Both the position numbers and the translations under genes were made by a program. A stretch of 64,000 nt of DNA from CAXXOK01 sp963678055 (GTDB taxonomy: Bacteria > Bacillota > Clostridia > Christensenellales > Aristaeellaceae), in the NCBI GenBank assembly GCA_963678055.1, contig OY782679.1:1116001-1180000 (forward strand). Reading direction: 5' to 3'. This document shows, one piece after another, positions 18,564 through 26,482 of the stretch (its first letter is position 1; every line of letters begins with the position of its first letter). The notes beneath the pieces were generated by a model. It saw only the letters and a list, made by a program, of their open reading frames with translations, had not been told where the DNA came from and searched no databases.

Positions 18564-20087
18564 ATGTTGCACACCCTGTCCCCGGCGGAGATGAAGCATA
18601 TTGAAACGCGCTTCATGGCCGAGACGAAAACCGATAGCCTGACCCTGATGGAACGTGCAGCAACGCATGTTGCTGATGCTGCCATGCCGTTTTTGTGGCA
18701 TGGGGCAAAGCTGCTTGTGCTGTGCGGCAATGGCAATAATGGAGGCGACGGCCTGGCCGCCGCGCGTATTCTGCTCTCGCGGTTTGAAACCCTGCAATGC
18801 GTGATCTATCAGCTGGCAGGAAAGCAATCCCCGGAGACAGCGGAACAGGAGGAGCGACTTGCGGCATATGCCGATCGGATTGATCGTGTATTGGTCGATC
18901 AGCAGGTTCCGCTCATCCCATCGGACTGTGCCTGCATCATTGACGCATTGTTTGGTACAGGGTTATCCCGCCCTTTGTCCGGGGCAGCGCTTGCGCTGGT
19001 GGAGGAAGTCAATCAACAAACCATCCCCGTTATCGCTGTCGATATCCCTAGCGGACTGGACGGAGCGACCGGGTACGCGCCAGAGGGCGGTGCCGTGGTG
19101 CAGGCCGATGTAACGATAACATTTCATCGCATTAAGCAGGGGCTGATCCTTGGCGACGGCCCGGATGCCTGTGGCGAGATTACAATCGGCGATCTGGGCA
19201 TTCCCTTAGCTTATGGCAATGTTTCGGGCTTTGCTGTGATGGAAACAGGCGATGTAAAACGGCCATCGCGCCGTAAAAATACGCATAAGGGCAGCTACGG
19301 CAGGCTGCTTACGGTTACAGGCTCAGCCGCTATGCCGGGGGCAGCGGGCATCAGTGCGCTGGCAGCCCTGCGAACAGGGGCCGGGATGGTCACTGTTGCT
19401 TGTCCCAAGGAGATTGTCCAAACAGTCATCACAATCGCGCCTTTCGCGACCGCGCTGCCACTGTCGGAGGAAAACACTTGGTCTGCGCTGGAGCCCGCGC
19501 TGGAAAAAGCAAGTGCATTAGTTGTCGGCTGTGGTTTAGGCCAAAGCCACGCAGTATTTCGCCTGGTTGAGCGGCTGATCCAGTATCTGTCCACCCGCGA
19601 GCTGCCCTCCGTGCTTGATGCGGACGCACTGAACGTTTTGGCGCAGTATCAGGATACCTTTATCGCGCAATCCCTGCGCTTTCCGGCACATAGTGTGCTC
19701 ACGCCCCATCTGGGTGAGGCCGCACGGTTGCTGCGGTGGCCGGTTGACAAGGTGAAACACGAACAAGTACTGGCGGCACGGGAACTGCAAAAGCGCTATG
19801 GGGGCAGTATAGTTTTGAAAAGTGCAACCAGTGTAATGATTGCTGACGATGGCGAAGCCATCAACCGCTTTGGCACGCCTGCTATGGCTAAAGCCGGCAG
19901 CGGCGATACCCTGGCGGGTATATTGGGTGCGCTGCTGGCCGGGCAAAAAGCCTATGCACTGCAAGGGGTACGGCTGCTGCAAACGGCCTGTGCCCTGCAC
20001 GGTCTGGCTGGAGAGGCCGCCGCACAAAAATATGGCGAGCACGGGGTGCTCGCCACGGATGTTTGCGATGATATTGCTAAACTATAG
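18564..20087 (+). CDS. nnr: Bifunctional NAD(P)HX epimerase/ADP-dependent dehydratase
   Basis: Repairs hydrated NADH and NADPH. It has 507 residues with two domains: an N-terminal YjeF_N epimerase (about 1-215, with CGNGNNGGDGLAAAR and DALFGTGLSRP) and a C-terminal ribokinase-like NnrD dehydratase (about 225-507, with KGSYGRLLTVTGS, VVLTPH-like HSVLTPHLGEAARL and the anion hole AKAGSGDTLAGILGA). It is the last gene of the P1 peptidase-acpS-nnr unit. Its last 11 bp overlap the 3' end of the convergent ccdA gene, and no terminator hairpin is evident between them. Confidence 0.95.
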   Translation: MLHTLSPAEMKHIETRFMAETKTDSLTLMERAATHVADAAMPFLWHGAKLLVLCGNGNNGGDGLAAARILLSRFETLQCVIYQLAGKQSPETAEQEERLAAYADRIDRVLVDQQVPLIPSDCACIIDALFGTGLSRPLSGAALALVEEVNQQTIPVIAVDIPSGLDGATGYAPEGGAVVQADVTITFHRIKQGLILGDGPDACGEITIGDLGIPLAYGNVSGFAVMETGDVKRPSRRKNTHKGSYGRLLTVTGSAAMPGAAGISALAALRTGAGMVTVACPKEIVQTVITIAPFATALPLSEENTWSALEPALEKASALVVGCGLGQSHAVFRLVERLIQYLSTRELPSVLDADALNVLAQYQDTFIAQSLRFPAHSVLTPHLGEAARLLRWPVDKVKHEQVLAARELQKRYGGSIVLKSATSVMIADDGEAINRFGTPAMAKAGSGDTLAGILGALLAGQKAYALQGVRLLQTACALHGLAGEAAAQKYGEHGVLATDVCDDIAKL

Positions 20088-20766
20088 CCGTTAGAATCAG
20101 ATAGATACCATATGCGACCATCAGGATACCGCCAATGCGACGCAAGAGCGGCTGATGGTTTCTAAGCCATGTCACGATATTCTTCAGCCACTGGTACAGC
20201 ACGATGAACACGAGCATTGGCACCGCAAGCCCAAGCGCGAATACCGCAAGGGAGAGCATACCGGTGGTCATCGTTGCGCTGGAAGCGGCTAAGACCAGAG
20301 CATTGGCTAGAATGGGTGTCAAGCAGGGCGTCCAGGATAGGGCAATGACGATGCCAAACAGAAGGGCTGAGAAGAACCCGTTGGGGCGCAGAGCAGAGAA
20401 CTTGCCCGTCCATTTAGGGGCATTGACACCCTGCCAGTGGAAAACTTCCGCCGTCCAAAGCCCAAACAGAATCATCAGCACGCCGGTGACGATATTGAGC
20501 GTTCCCCGGTCCATGTTTTTAATGGCGCCACCGATTAACCCGGCACCCGCGCCGATCAATGTGAATAAGAGAACAAATCCAAGCACCAATCCCAAACTGC
20601 GCAGAAGAACGCCTGTCCAGGCGTTCTTCTTGCTGTCGTCGCTGCTGCCGACCAGATATAAGGTATAAACCGGCAGCATCGGCAGTACGCAGGGCGAAAC
20701 AAAGGCGACCAATCCGCCTACGAACATAGCCCAAAGGGATAGCTGCTGTGCACTTTCAGCAAACAA
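20077..20766 (-). CDS. ccdA: CcdA-type thiol-disulfide electron transporter
   Basis: A 229-residue inner-membrane protein of the DsbD/CcdA family that passes reducing equivalents from cytoplasmic thioredoxin to an extracytoplasmic thioredoxin-like protein. Six to seven hydrophobic helices are visible, with the conserved redox cysteines C26 (FVSPCVLPMLP) and C146 (SWTPCLTPIL). The start is TTG preceded by AAAGGACG. It is directly downstream of a thioredoxin-like gene (17-bp gap), the likely partner. Confidence 0.92.
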   Translation of the reverse strand: MFAESAQQLSLWAMFVGGLVAFVSPCVLPMLPVYTLYLVGSSDDSKKNAWTGVLLRSLGLVLGFVLLFTLIGAGAGLIGGAIKNMDRGTLNIVTGVLMILFGLWTAEVFHWQGVNAPKWTGKFSALRPNGFFSALLFGIVIALSWTPCLTPILANALVLAASSATMTTGMLSLAVFALGLAVPMLVFIVLYQWLKNIVTWLRNHQPLLRRIGGILMVAYGIYLILTAIV

Positions 20767-20783
20767 ATTATTCGTCCTTTCAG

Positions 20784-21524
20784 TTACGGATTTGGAGTTG
20801 CTTCGGAGTTTGTATCCGTTGCAGGCGCGCTCTGCGATGTGCTGGGCTGTGGCTGCGTGAAGACAGACGGGGCTTCCCCGGCCTTCGCAACGCCCAGTGC
20901 ATCCAGTACTTCTGACAAGGTTTCAAAGCTGATTCGGCTGGCCTCGGCATAGCTTAGGTAGCCAAATGCATCAACGATTAACGTTGTGGGGTAACCGGGC
21001 ACGCCAATGGCTGCTGTCATGGCAAAGTCCTCATCCTCGACCACAGTGGCGGCTTGCAGACCAAAGCGCTCCACTACATTGGCAGAATTGGACGCGTCTT
21101 CTCCATCCCAGGGGTGCACCAGCAGTACGACAAGCGATTCTGGATTATAAGCTTCCAAAATCTTTTGGAAATCCGGCATCTCGTCCATGCAATAGGGGCA
21201 CCATTCGGTAAAGTAGTTGATGATAACGACCTTACCTAGATATTGCTCCAGATCCAGATTGGTACCTGCGTAGTAATCGGCCAGGTAGATGCGGGTATCT
21301 TCCGTGTTTTCGCTTTCTCCGCTGGCGGAGCCGGATTTCGCATCATCCTCGTCTTCGTAGTCCTCGTCGTCTCCCCGGTCTTCATCCTCGTAACGGTCGC
21401 CATCTTCGTAACGCTCGTCCTCGTCCTCATAACGATCGTCGTCAGCGGTGGCTACTGTAGCAAGGGTGGCCAGCATCAGCACTGCAAGCAGAATGCTGAG
21501 TGCTTTTTTGAATTGTTTCCGCAT
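20784..21524 (-). CDS. Secreted TlpA/ResA-like thioredoxin with acidic repeat
   Basis: A 246-residue exported redox protein. A signal peptide (residues 1 to about 27, ending ATVATA) is followed by a highly acidic low-complexity segment (28-61) built of imperfect RYEDED repeats, a linker, then a thioredoxin fold (about 78-215) with the active site WCPYC (C109, C112) and cis-Pro in GVPGYPTTL. A Ser/Thr/Pro/Gln-rich tail ends the protein. The signal peptide has no lipobox cysteine. CcdA follows directly and would keep it reduced. The acidic stretch is not a standard part of ResA and may bind metal ions or the cell wall (inference). Confidence 0.88.
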   Translation of the reverse strand: MRKQFKKALSILLAVLMLATLATVATADDDRYEDEDERYEDGDRYEDEDRGDDEDYEDEDDAKSGSASGESENTEDTRIYLADYYAGTNLDLEQYLGKVVIINYFTEWCPYCMDEMPDFQKILEAYNPESLVVLLVHPWDGEDASNSANVVERFGLQAATVVEDEDFAMTAAIGVPGYPTTLIVDAFGYLSYAEASRISFETLSEVLDALGVAKAGEAPSVFTQPQPSTSQSAPATDTNSEATPNP

Positions 21525-21582
21525 AATAAATCACCTCATCTTGTTTAGTACCATAAACATAATGCATTGAAACCTATAATTC

Positions 21583-21612
21583 TTTACGCAATATGTTTTT
21601 TCATGGTATAAT
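21583..21612 (+). promoter_or_regulatory. Promoter of the aminotransferase gene
   Basis: TTTACG, 18-bp spacer, TATAAT, with an extended -10 element (TGG before TATAAT). Confidence 0.65.
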
Positions 21613-21687
21613 GCAAAATGTTTTTATGCAAGACACAAGGTGTAAAAATGTATAAAAATACCCGCAGACCGACAGGAGGGATTCGAA

Positions 21688-22890
21688 ATGGCTTTAGGAA
21701 TTTCCAGGAAAGCAGCCGGGATTGCGCCGTCCGCCACGCTGGCGTTAAATGCGAAAGTCACCGCCATGAAAGCGGCGGGAGAAAAGGTGATCGGATTTGC
21801 AAGCGGAGAACCGGATTTTGATACACCGGAAGTGATTCGCGATGCAGCCAAAACCGCATTGGATACGGGGAAAACCCGCTATACTGCAGCTTCGGGTACG
21901 CCGGAGCTTCGCAAAGCGATTCAGGAAAAACTGAAAACCGAAAACGGACTGGACTATGACATCAGCCAGATTGTAGTCTCTAACGGTGCCAAGCATTCGA
22001 TTTTTAATGCGTTTTTTGCGCTGCTGGATGACGGTGATGAGGTCATCATCCCTACGCCCTGCTGGGTCAGCTATCCGGAAATGGTGCAAATGTGCGGCGG
22101 CGTGCCTGTGTTTGCCGAGACCACCGAGGAGGATCATTTTATCCTCAAGCCCGAGCATATTGCCAAAGCGATTACCGACAAAACGAAAATATTTATGCTG
22201 ACATCGCCATCCAACCCCAACGGCAGCTGCTGGGGACTGGAAGAGTTGCAAGCGCTGGCCGACTTGGCGGTTAAGCACGATTTTTATATCATGACGGACG
22301 AAATTTACGAGCATCTTTTATACAACGGTGAGAAAAATATTTCTATTGCGTCGCTTGGCCAGGCGGTTAAGGACAGGACCATTACCATTAACGGCGTTAG
22401 CAAAACCTACGCGATGACAGGCTTTCGCATTGGGTATGCAGCCGGCCCCAAAGATGTAATGAAAGCGATTGCCGCCTGCCAAAGTCAGGCGACCTCCGCG
22501 CCCAACACGCCCGCCCAATACGCTGCCATGAAAGCCCTGACCATGGACCAGGAACCTGTTAGAGTCATGCGGGAAGCCTTTAAAGCCCGCAGAGACGCGC
22601 TGGTGGAAGGGTTGAACGCCATTGAAGGCATCTCCTGCTTAAAGCCGGACGGCGCTTTCTATGTCATGATGAATGTAAAACAGATGATTGGCCGCAAGAA
22701 AGACGGACAGGTGATTGACAGCTGTTCCACGTTTGCAGAAAAGCTGCTGGAGCATGAAAAGGTCGCTGTGGTACCGGGCGAGGCGTTTTATGCCCCCGGA
22801 TTCTGCCGCATGACCTATGCCTTGTCCATGGACAATCTGCTGGAAGGTGTTAAGCGCATTCAGCGCTTTGCCGAAAGCCTGACGGCCTGA
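21688..22890 (+). CDS. Class I aminotransferase (aspartate aminotransferase type)
   Basis: A 400-residue PLP-dependent aminotransferase, probably interconverting aspartate and oxaloacetate with 2-oxoglutarate/glutamate. The PLP-binding lysine is K239 in GVSKTYAMTGFRIGY; other conserved parts are FASGEPDFDTP, TSPSNPNGS and MTDEIYEHL. Start is the ATG preceded by GACAGGAGGG. The subgroup (Ib-like AspAT) resembles Bacillus AspB. The next gene downstream uses oxaloacetate if it is Re-citrate synthase, giving a plausible pairing in glutamate/aspartate metabolism. Confidence 0.88.
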   Translation: MALGISRKAAGIAPSATLALNAKVTAMKAAGEKVIGFASGEPDFDTPEVIRDAAKTALDTGKTRYTAASGTPELRKAIQEKLKTENGLDYDISQIVVSNGAKHSIFNAFFALLDDGDEVIIPTPCWVSYPEMVQMCGGVPVFAETTEEDHFILKPEHIAKAITDKTKIFMLTSPSNPNGSCWGLEELQALADLAVKHDFYIMTDEIYEHLLYNGEKNISIASLGQAVKDRTITINGVSKTYAMTGFRIGYAAGPKDVMKAIAACQSQATSAPNTPAQYAAMKALTMDQEPVRVMREAFKARRDALVEGLNAIEGISCLKPDGAFYVMMNVKQMIGRKKDGQVIDSCSTFAEKLLEHEKVAVVPGEAFYAPGFCRMTYALSMDNLLEGVKRIQRFAESLTA

Positions 22891-22893
22891 GTG

Positions 22894-23087
22894 TAGTCCA
22901 CAGAATTTCCACTTGCTTTTCCATATAGCACTGATACTCAAAACGGAATAAGCATCCCTGTTTGCCAGCCTGATACAGGCATTTCCCACAAGCATACGGA
23001 AACGCCATGCAATGATATCCATGGTGTTTCCTAACGTTATCCACTAGTTTTCCACAAAAACCGAGGGAATCTCCTACGTTTTCCACA
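22894..23087 (+). other. Intergenic cluster of DnaA-box-like 9-mers
   Basis: This 229-bp gap contains at least four same-strand sequences close to the DnaA box TTATCCACA: TTATCCACT (23037-23045, 8/9), TTTTCCACA (23048-23056, 8/9), TTTTCCACA (23079-23087, 8/9), TTTCCCACA (22982-22990, 7/9), plus weaker TAGTCCACA (22894-22902) and ATTTCCACT (22905-22913). Whether DnaA binds them is unknown. Confidence 0.5.
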
Positions 23088-23119
23088 TTCGAGGGGGTTC
23101 AGGAAGGGAGTAGCAGCGT

Positions 23120-24514
23120 ATGATCGAATTCAATCAACGCAATAACCAATTAATGCAGGCCAAGTACCGGTATGAGTTGCAGGATGTAGAGGAGCCCAAC
23201 TTATACCGCGAGATTTACGACTACGACAGCATTCCAAAGGTCACCTTTAACAACCGCCTGGTGCCCACCAATATGCCCGATGAGATCTGGATGACCGATA
23301 CGACTTTCCGTGACGGTCAGCAAAGCGTAAGCCCGTTCTCGGTCGACCAGATTGTGCACTTGTTTAAGCTGCTGTCCAGGCTCGGCGGCCCCAATGGTTT
23401 GGTGCGGCAGAGCGAGTTCTTCGTCTATACCAACAAGGACCGTGAAGCGCTGGAGAAATGCCAGGAACTGGGCCTTACGTTTCCGGAGATCACGACCTGG
23501 ATACGCGCCAACCCGGCGGATTTTGACCTGGTCAAAGCTGCGGGTGTGAAGGAGACCGGCATTTTGGTCTCCTGCAGCGACTATCACATTTTTAAAAAGA
23601 TGAAAATGACGCGTGCCCAGGCGCTGGAGCAGTACCTGAGCATTGTAAAAACTGCAATGGACAAAGGCATCCGTCCGCGCTGCCACTTTGAAGATATCAC
23701 TCGCGCAGATTTTTACGGCTTTGTGCTTCCGTTTGCCGAAAAGCTGAATGATCTGTCAGAGGAGAGCGGAATCCCTGTCAAGGTTCGCGCCTGTGACACG
23801 ATGGGCTATGGGGTAAGCTATCCCGGTGCGGCACTGCCCAGAAGCGTGCAGGGTGTGATTTACGGCCTAAACCACTATGCACAGATCCCCAGCGAGCTTC
23901 TGGAATGGCACGGACATAACGATTTTTACCGTGTAGTCAGCAATGCGGGCACAGCGTGGATGTATGGCTGTGCCAGCGTGAACTGCTCCTTGCTTGGCAT
24001 AGGGGAACGCACTGGCAACTGCCCGCTGGAAGCGATGGCGGTGGAGTATCAATCGCTGCGTGGCAACGACGGCGGAATGGACCTGACGGTTGTCACCGAG
24101 ATTGCCGAGTACATGGAGAAGGAAATCGGCATCGAGATCAGCCCGCGGCAGCCGTTTGTCGGCAGACATTTCAATGTCACCCGTGCCGGTATTCATGCCG
24201 ATGGCATGCTCAAGGATGAGGAAATCTATAATATTTTCAACACCACGAAGATTTTAAACCGTCCGCCCATGGTTTCGGTGGACAGCCACTCCGGCCTTGC
24301 CGGGGTAGCCCACTGGATGAATTCGTTCTTCCGCCTGAAGGACAAGCACCAGCTCGACAAGAAGGATGTGCTGGTGAAAACTGTGAAGGAACAGGTGGAT
24401 GCCCTGTATGCGGAGGGGCGCAACACCGTGATGGGTGACGAGGAACTGGAAACCCTCGTGCTGAAGGCTGACGAGGAACGCTACTATAAGCTGCTTCGCC
24501 ACAAAGCGAAATAA
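23120..24514 (+). CDS. Probable Re-citrate synthase (isopropylmalate/homocitrate synthase family)
   Basis: A 464-residue HMGL/DRE-TIM enzyme that condenses an acyl-CoA with a 2-oxoacid. The metal-binding signature DTTFRDGQQS is at residues 60-69 and HGHND at 264-268; a downstream GIHADGMLKDEEIYNIF segment is also conserved. The N-terminal YRYELQDVEEPNLYR and the absence of a LeuA-type allosteric C-terminal domain match the clostridial group that contains the Re-face citrate synthase of Clostridium kluyveri, which makes citrate from oxaloacetate and acetyl-CoA in anaerobes lacking ordinary citrate synthase. Family is certain; the Re-citrate synthase assignment is from remembered resemblance. 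A strong terminator follows. Confidence 0.72.
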   Translation: MIEFNQRNNQLMQAKYRYELQDVEEPNLYREIYDYDSIPKVTFNNRLVPTNMPDEIWMTDTTFRDGQQSVSPFSVDQIVHLFKLLSRLGGPNGLVRQSEFFVYTNKDREALEKCQELGLTFPEITTWIRANPADFDLVKAAGVKETGILVSCSDYHIFKKMKMTRAQALEQYLSIVKTAMDKGIRPRCHFEDITRADFYGFVLPFAEKLNDLSEESGIPVKVRACDTMGYGVSYPGAALPRSVQGVIYGLNHYAQIPSELLEWHGHNDFYRVVSNAGTAWMYGCASVNCSLLGIGERTGNCPLEAMAVEYQSLRGNDGGMDLTVVTEIAEYMEKEIGIEISPRQPFVGRHFNVTRAGIHADGMLKDEEIYNIFNTTKILNRPPMVSVDSHSGLAGVAHWMNSFFRLKDKHQLDKKDVLVKTVKEQVDALYAEGRNTVMGDEELETLVLKADEERYYKLLRHKAK

Positions 24515-24537
24515 ATACACGATAGAATCGGATGAAC

Positions 24538-24569
24538 AAAGCGGCCCTGCATGCAGGGCCGCTTTGTAT
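24538..24569. terminator. Bidirectional intrinsic terminator
   Basis: A perfect palindromic stem, GCGGCCCTGC mirrored by GCAGGGCCGC around a 2-base AT loop (24541-24562), flanked by AAA and TTT. It serves the citrate-synthase-like gene and the convergent CDF gene. Confidence 0.88.
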
Positions 24570-24592
24570 TTGTAGATAGCGATAAAACCGAA

Positions 24593-25756
24593 CTACGAAA
24601 AATCGGTATCAAACTGAACGACAAGCTCGTAACGGGGATCCATCTGCTTGACAAGCCTTTGCAGGGACTGTAGCAGCATGGCCCGGTCCATCTCTTCGTT
24701 TGGCAACAGGCAATCAAACACTAGGTTAATTTGCTTTTCGCCGGGTACGACACGGAAATCATGCAGTGAAAGCCGCGAATCTATGCTGCGGAGGTGCGCG
24801 GCAATCTGCTCGCGCAGGGCATTGATTTTGGGGTCGTCCGTCACGGTGGGGTCCATATGGATGCACACTTCAATTCCCAGGCTGTCCTTTAGGCGACGTT
24901 CCGCCTGGTCGATGATCTCGTGAATGGCCACAATATCGCCCGAAGCGCTGACTTCCGCATGCACCGAAGCAATACAGCGTCCGGGGCCATAGTCGTGCAA
25001 AATCAGGTCATGCAGGCCGGAAATCTCGTCATACTCCAGCAGGATGCGTTTAATATCGCGGATTGTCATCGGGTCCGGCTTGCCGCCGAGCAGGCTGTCA
25101 ACCGTGTCCCTACATACATCGTAGCCTGCCTTGAATACGAACAGCGCCACCAGCATGCTGATATAGCCGTCAATTCGCCAGCCTAAAATCCATTGCAGCA
25201 GCATACTGATCACCACAGTTCCCGTTGCCAGCATATCCGAAAGGCTGTCTTTGGCAGCGGCAAACAGCGTTTTGGAGTGAATCATCTTGGCGATGGTCCG
25301 GTAATAGAAGTACAGCCACAACTTAACAAAAATGGAGGCTGCCAGCAAAAGCAGCGGTACCAGCTGTACATTCATAGCGGTGGGGGAAATAGCGCTTTTT
25401 ACGCCTTCGTAGGCCAGCTTGCCACCGGCAATCAGGATGATGATACCAACCGCCAGCGCGCCTAAATATTCCATGCGGCCGTGGCCAAAGGGGTGGGAGT
25501 CGTCATTGGGTCTCACTGCCATGCGCACGGTAATCAGTGCCATCAGCGATCCTGCGGAATCCGACAGGTTGTTAATGGCATCCGCTGTAGCGGCCAGGGA
25601 ACCGGAGACCGTACCGATAATAAACTTAAGCGCGGCTAACAGGACGTTGACGATGATTCCCGTCACGCTCCCCAGGGTGCCATAGGCCGCGCGTACGCTG
25701 CGGTCGTTTACGTCATTTTGGGTTTTCATAAAAAGCCGAAATAACAGTTTGGTCAA
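24593..25756 (-). CDS. Cation diffusion facilitator family transporter
   Basis: A 387-residue CDF protein that exports a divalent cation (Zn, Mn, Fe or Co) against protons. Six membrane helices occupy about residues 20-210; the metal-site motifs SDSAGSLMALITVRMA (NNLSDSAGS) and HPFGHGRMEYLGA in helix 2 and DSLSDMLATG in helix 5 are visible. A cytoplasmic C-terminal domain of about 170 residues follows. The start is TTG, because GGGAGG lies 7 bases ahead of it; the in-frame ATG five codons upstream is part of that ribosome site. The metal is not predictable by eye. Confidence 0.92.
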   Translation of the reverse strand: MTKLLFRLFMKTQNDVNDRSVRAAYGTLGSVTGIIVNVLLAALKFIIGTVSGSLAATADAINNLSDSAGSLMALITVRMAVRPNDDSHPFGHGRMEYLGALAVGIIILIAGGKLAYEGVKSAISPTAMNVQLVPLLLLAASIFVKLWLYFYYRTIAKMIHSKTLFAAAKDSLSDMLATGTVVISMLLQWILGWRIDGYISMLVALFVFKAGYDVCRDTVDSLLGGKPDPMTIRDIKRILLEYDEISGLHDLILHDYGPGRCIASVHAEVSASGDIVAIHEIIDQAERRLKDSLGIEVCIHMDPTVTDDPKINALREQIAAHLRSIDSRLSLHDFRVVPGEKQINLVFDCLLPNEEMDRAMLLQSLQRLVKQMDPRYELVVQFDTDFS

Positions 25757-25811
25757 GTCGGTTCCTCCCATGCAAATTGAAACGGGGTTATATACGATGA
25801 TTCAAGAAAGA

Positions 25812-25840
25812 ATTATAGCACGAACACTATCAAACGACAA
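25812..25840 (-). promoter_or_regulatory. Promoter of the CDF gene
   Basis: Minus-strand TTGTCG (25840-25835), 17-bp spacer, TATAAT (25817-25812), lying immediately after the stop codon of the DUF4256 gene. Confidence 0.65.
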
Positions 25841-25846
25841 TGTGGA

Positions 25847-26403
25847 TCACAGGATGACATACCCGCGAAATCCGCGGCTGGCATAGTAGCTGTCCGCACC
25901 GTTATGGTAGAGAAATACCTGCCCATAGCGCTTGTCGCAGAATACCGCACCGTCCTTGCTGCGTATAGAAGCCGGGATGTGCACCCAGCTGGAGGTTTTT
26001 AGATCGAAGTCCCCATGCGCTGCAGCGCGCGGTACTGGGTTTCGGACAGGAGCTGAATGCCGATTGTCTGGGCCATATGGACGGCGCTGTCTGCCGGGGC
26101 ATTGGCCTTGCGGCTGCGCCGGGCATCCTCGTCATAGCACAGGCTGCGCCGATTGGCTGGGCTTTCCTTTACGCAGTCCATGAACACGATATCATTCGCA
26201 TGCTCGGGATCATGAACGACACTTGGCTCGCCGCCGGTTGCCTCCATGGCATACAGGATGGCAAGCGTATCGGGCGTAGCTTGTAGCTTTACAAGTACAT
26301 CCTCCCAGCGAATGGCTTGGTGAAGCGCAGGCGTATTGTGAAAGCGGGTTTGCAACGTGGCAATCAAAGCTTCGCGCTGCGCGGAGGAGAGTGTGGTACC
26401 CAT
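25847..26403 (-). pseudogene. DUF4256 family gene with a single-base frameshift
   Basis: The reading frame from the ATG at 26403 (preceded by AAAGGAAAC) encodes the first 133 residues of a DUF4256 protein and then stops at TAA after YRALQRMGTSI. One base shift at the run of four G (26011-26014 on the plus strand as CCCC) restores the frame: DFDLKTSSWVHIPASIRSKDGAVF and on to the conserved YHNGADSYYASRGFRG ending at TGA (25847-25849). The restored length of about 185 residues equals the family's usual length. So one G is missing from a homopolymer: either a sequencing error or a recent loss of function. The family's role is unknown. Confidence 0.85.
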
Positions 26404-26438
26404 GAATTGTTTCCTTTCATAATCGTTTGAAAGTCAAA

Positions 26439-26467
26439 GACAGGGCTGCCATGACGGCAACCCTGTC
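26439..26467 (-). terminator. Intrinsic terminator of ispH-rpsA
   Basis: On the minus strand GACAGGGTTGCC pairs with GGCAGCCCTGTC around a short loop and is followed by TTTGACTTT. It sits 16 bases after the ispH-rpsA stop. Confidence 0.75.
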
Positions 26468-26482
26468 GAGAGATTCAATTGC

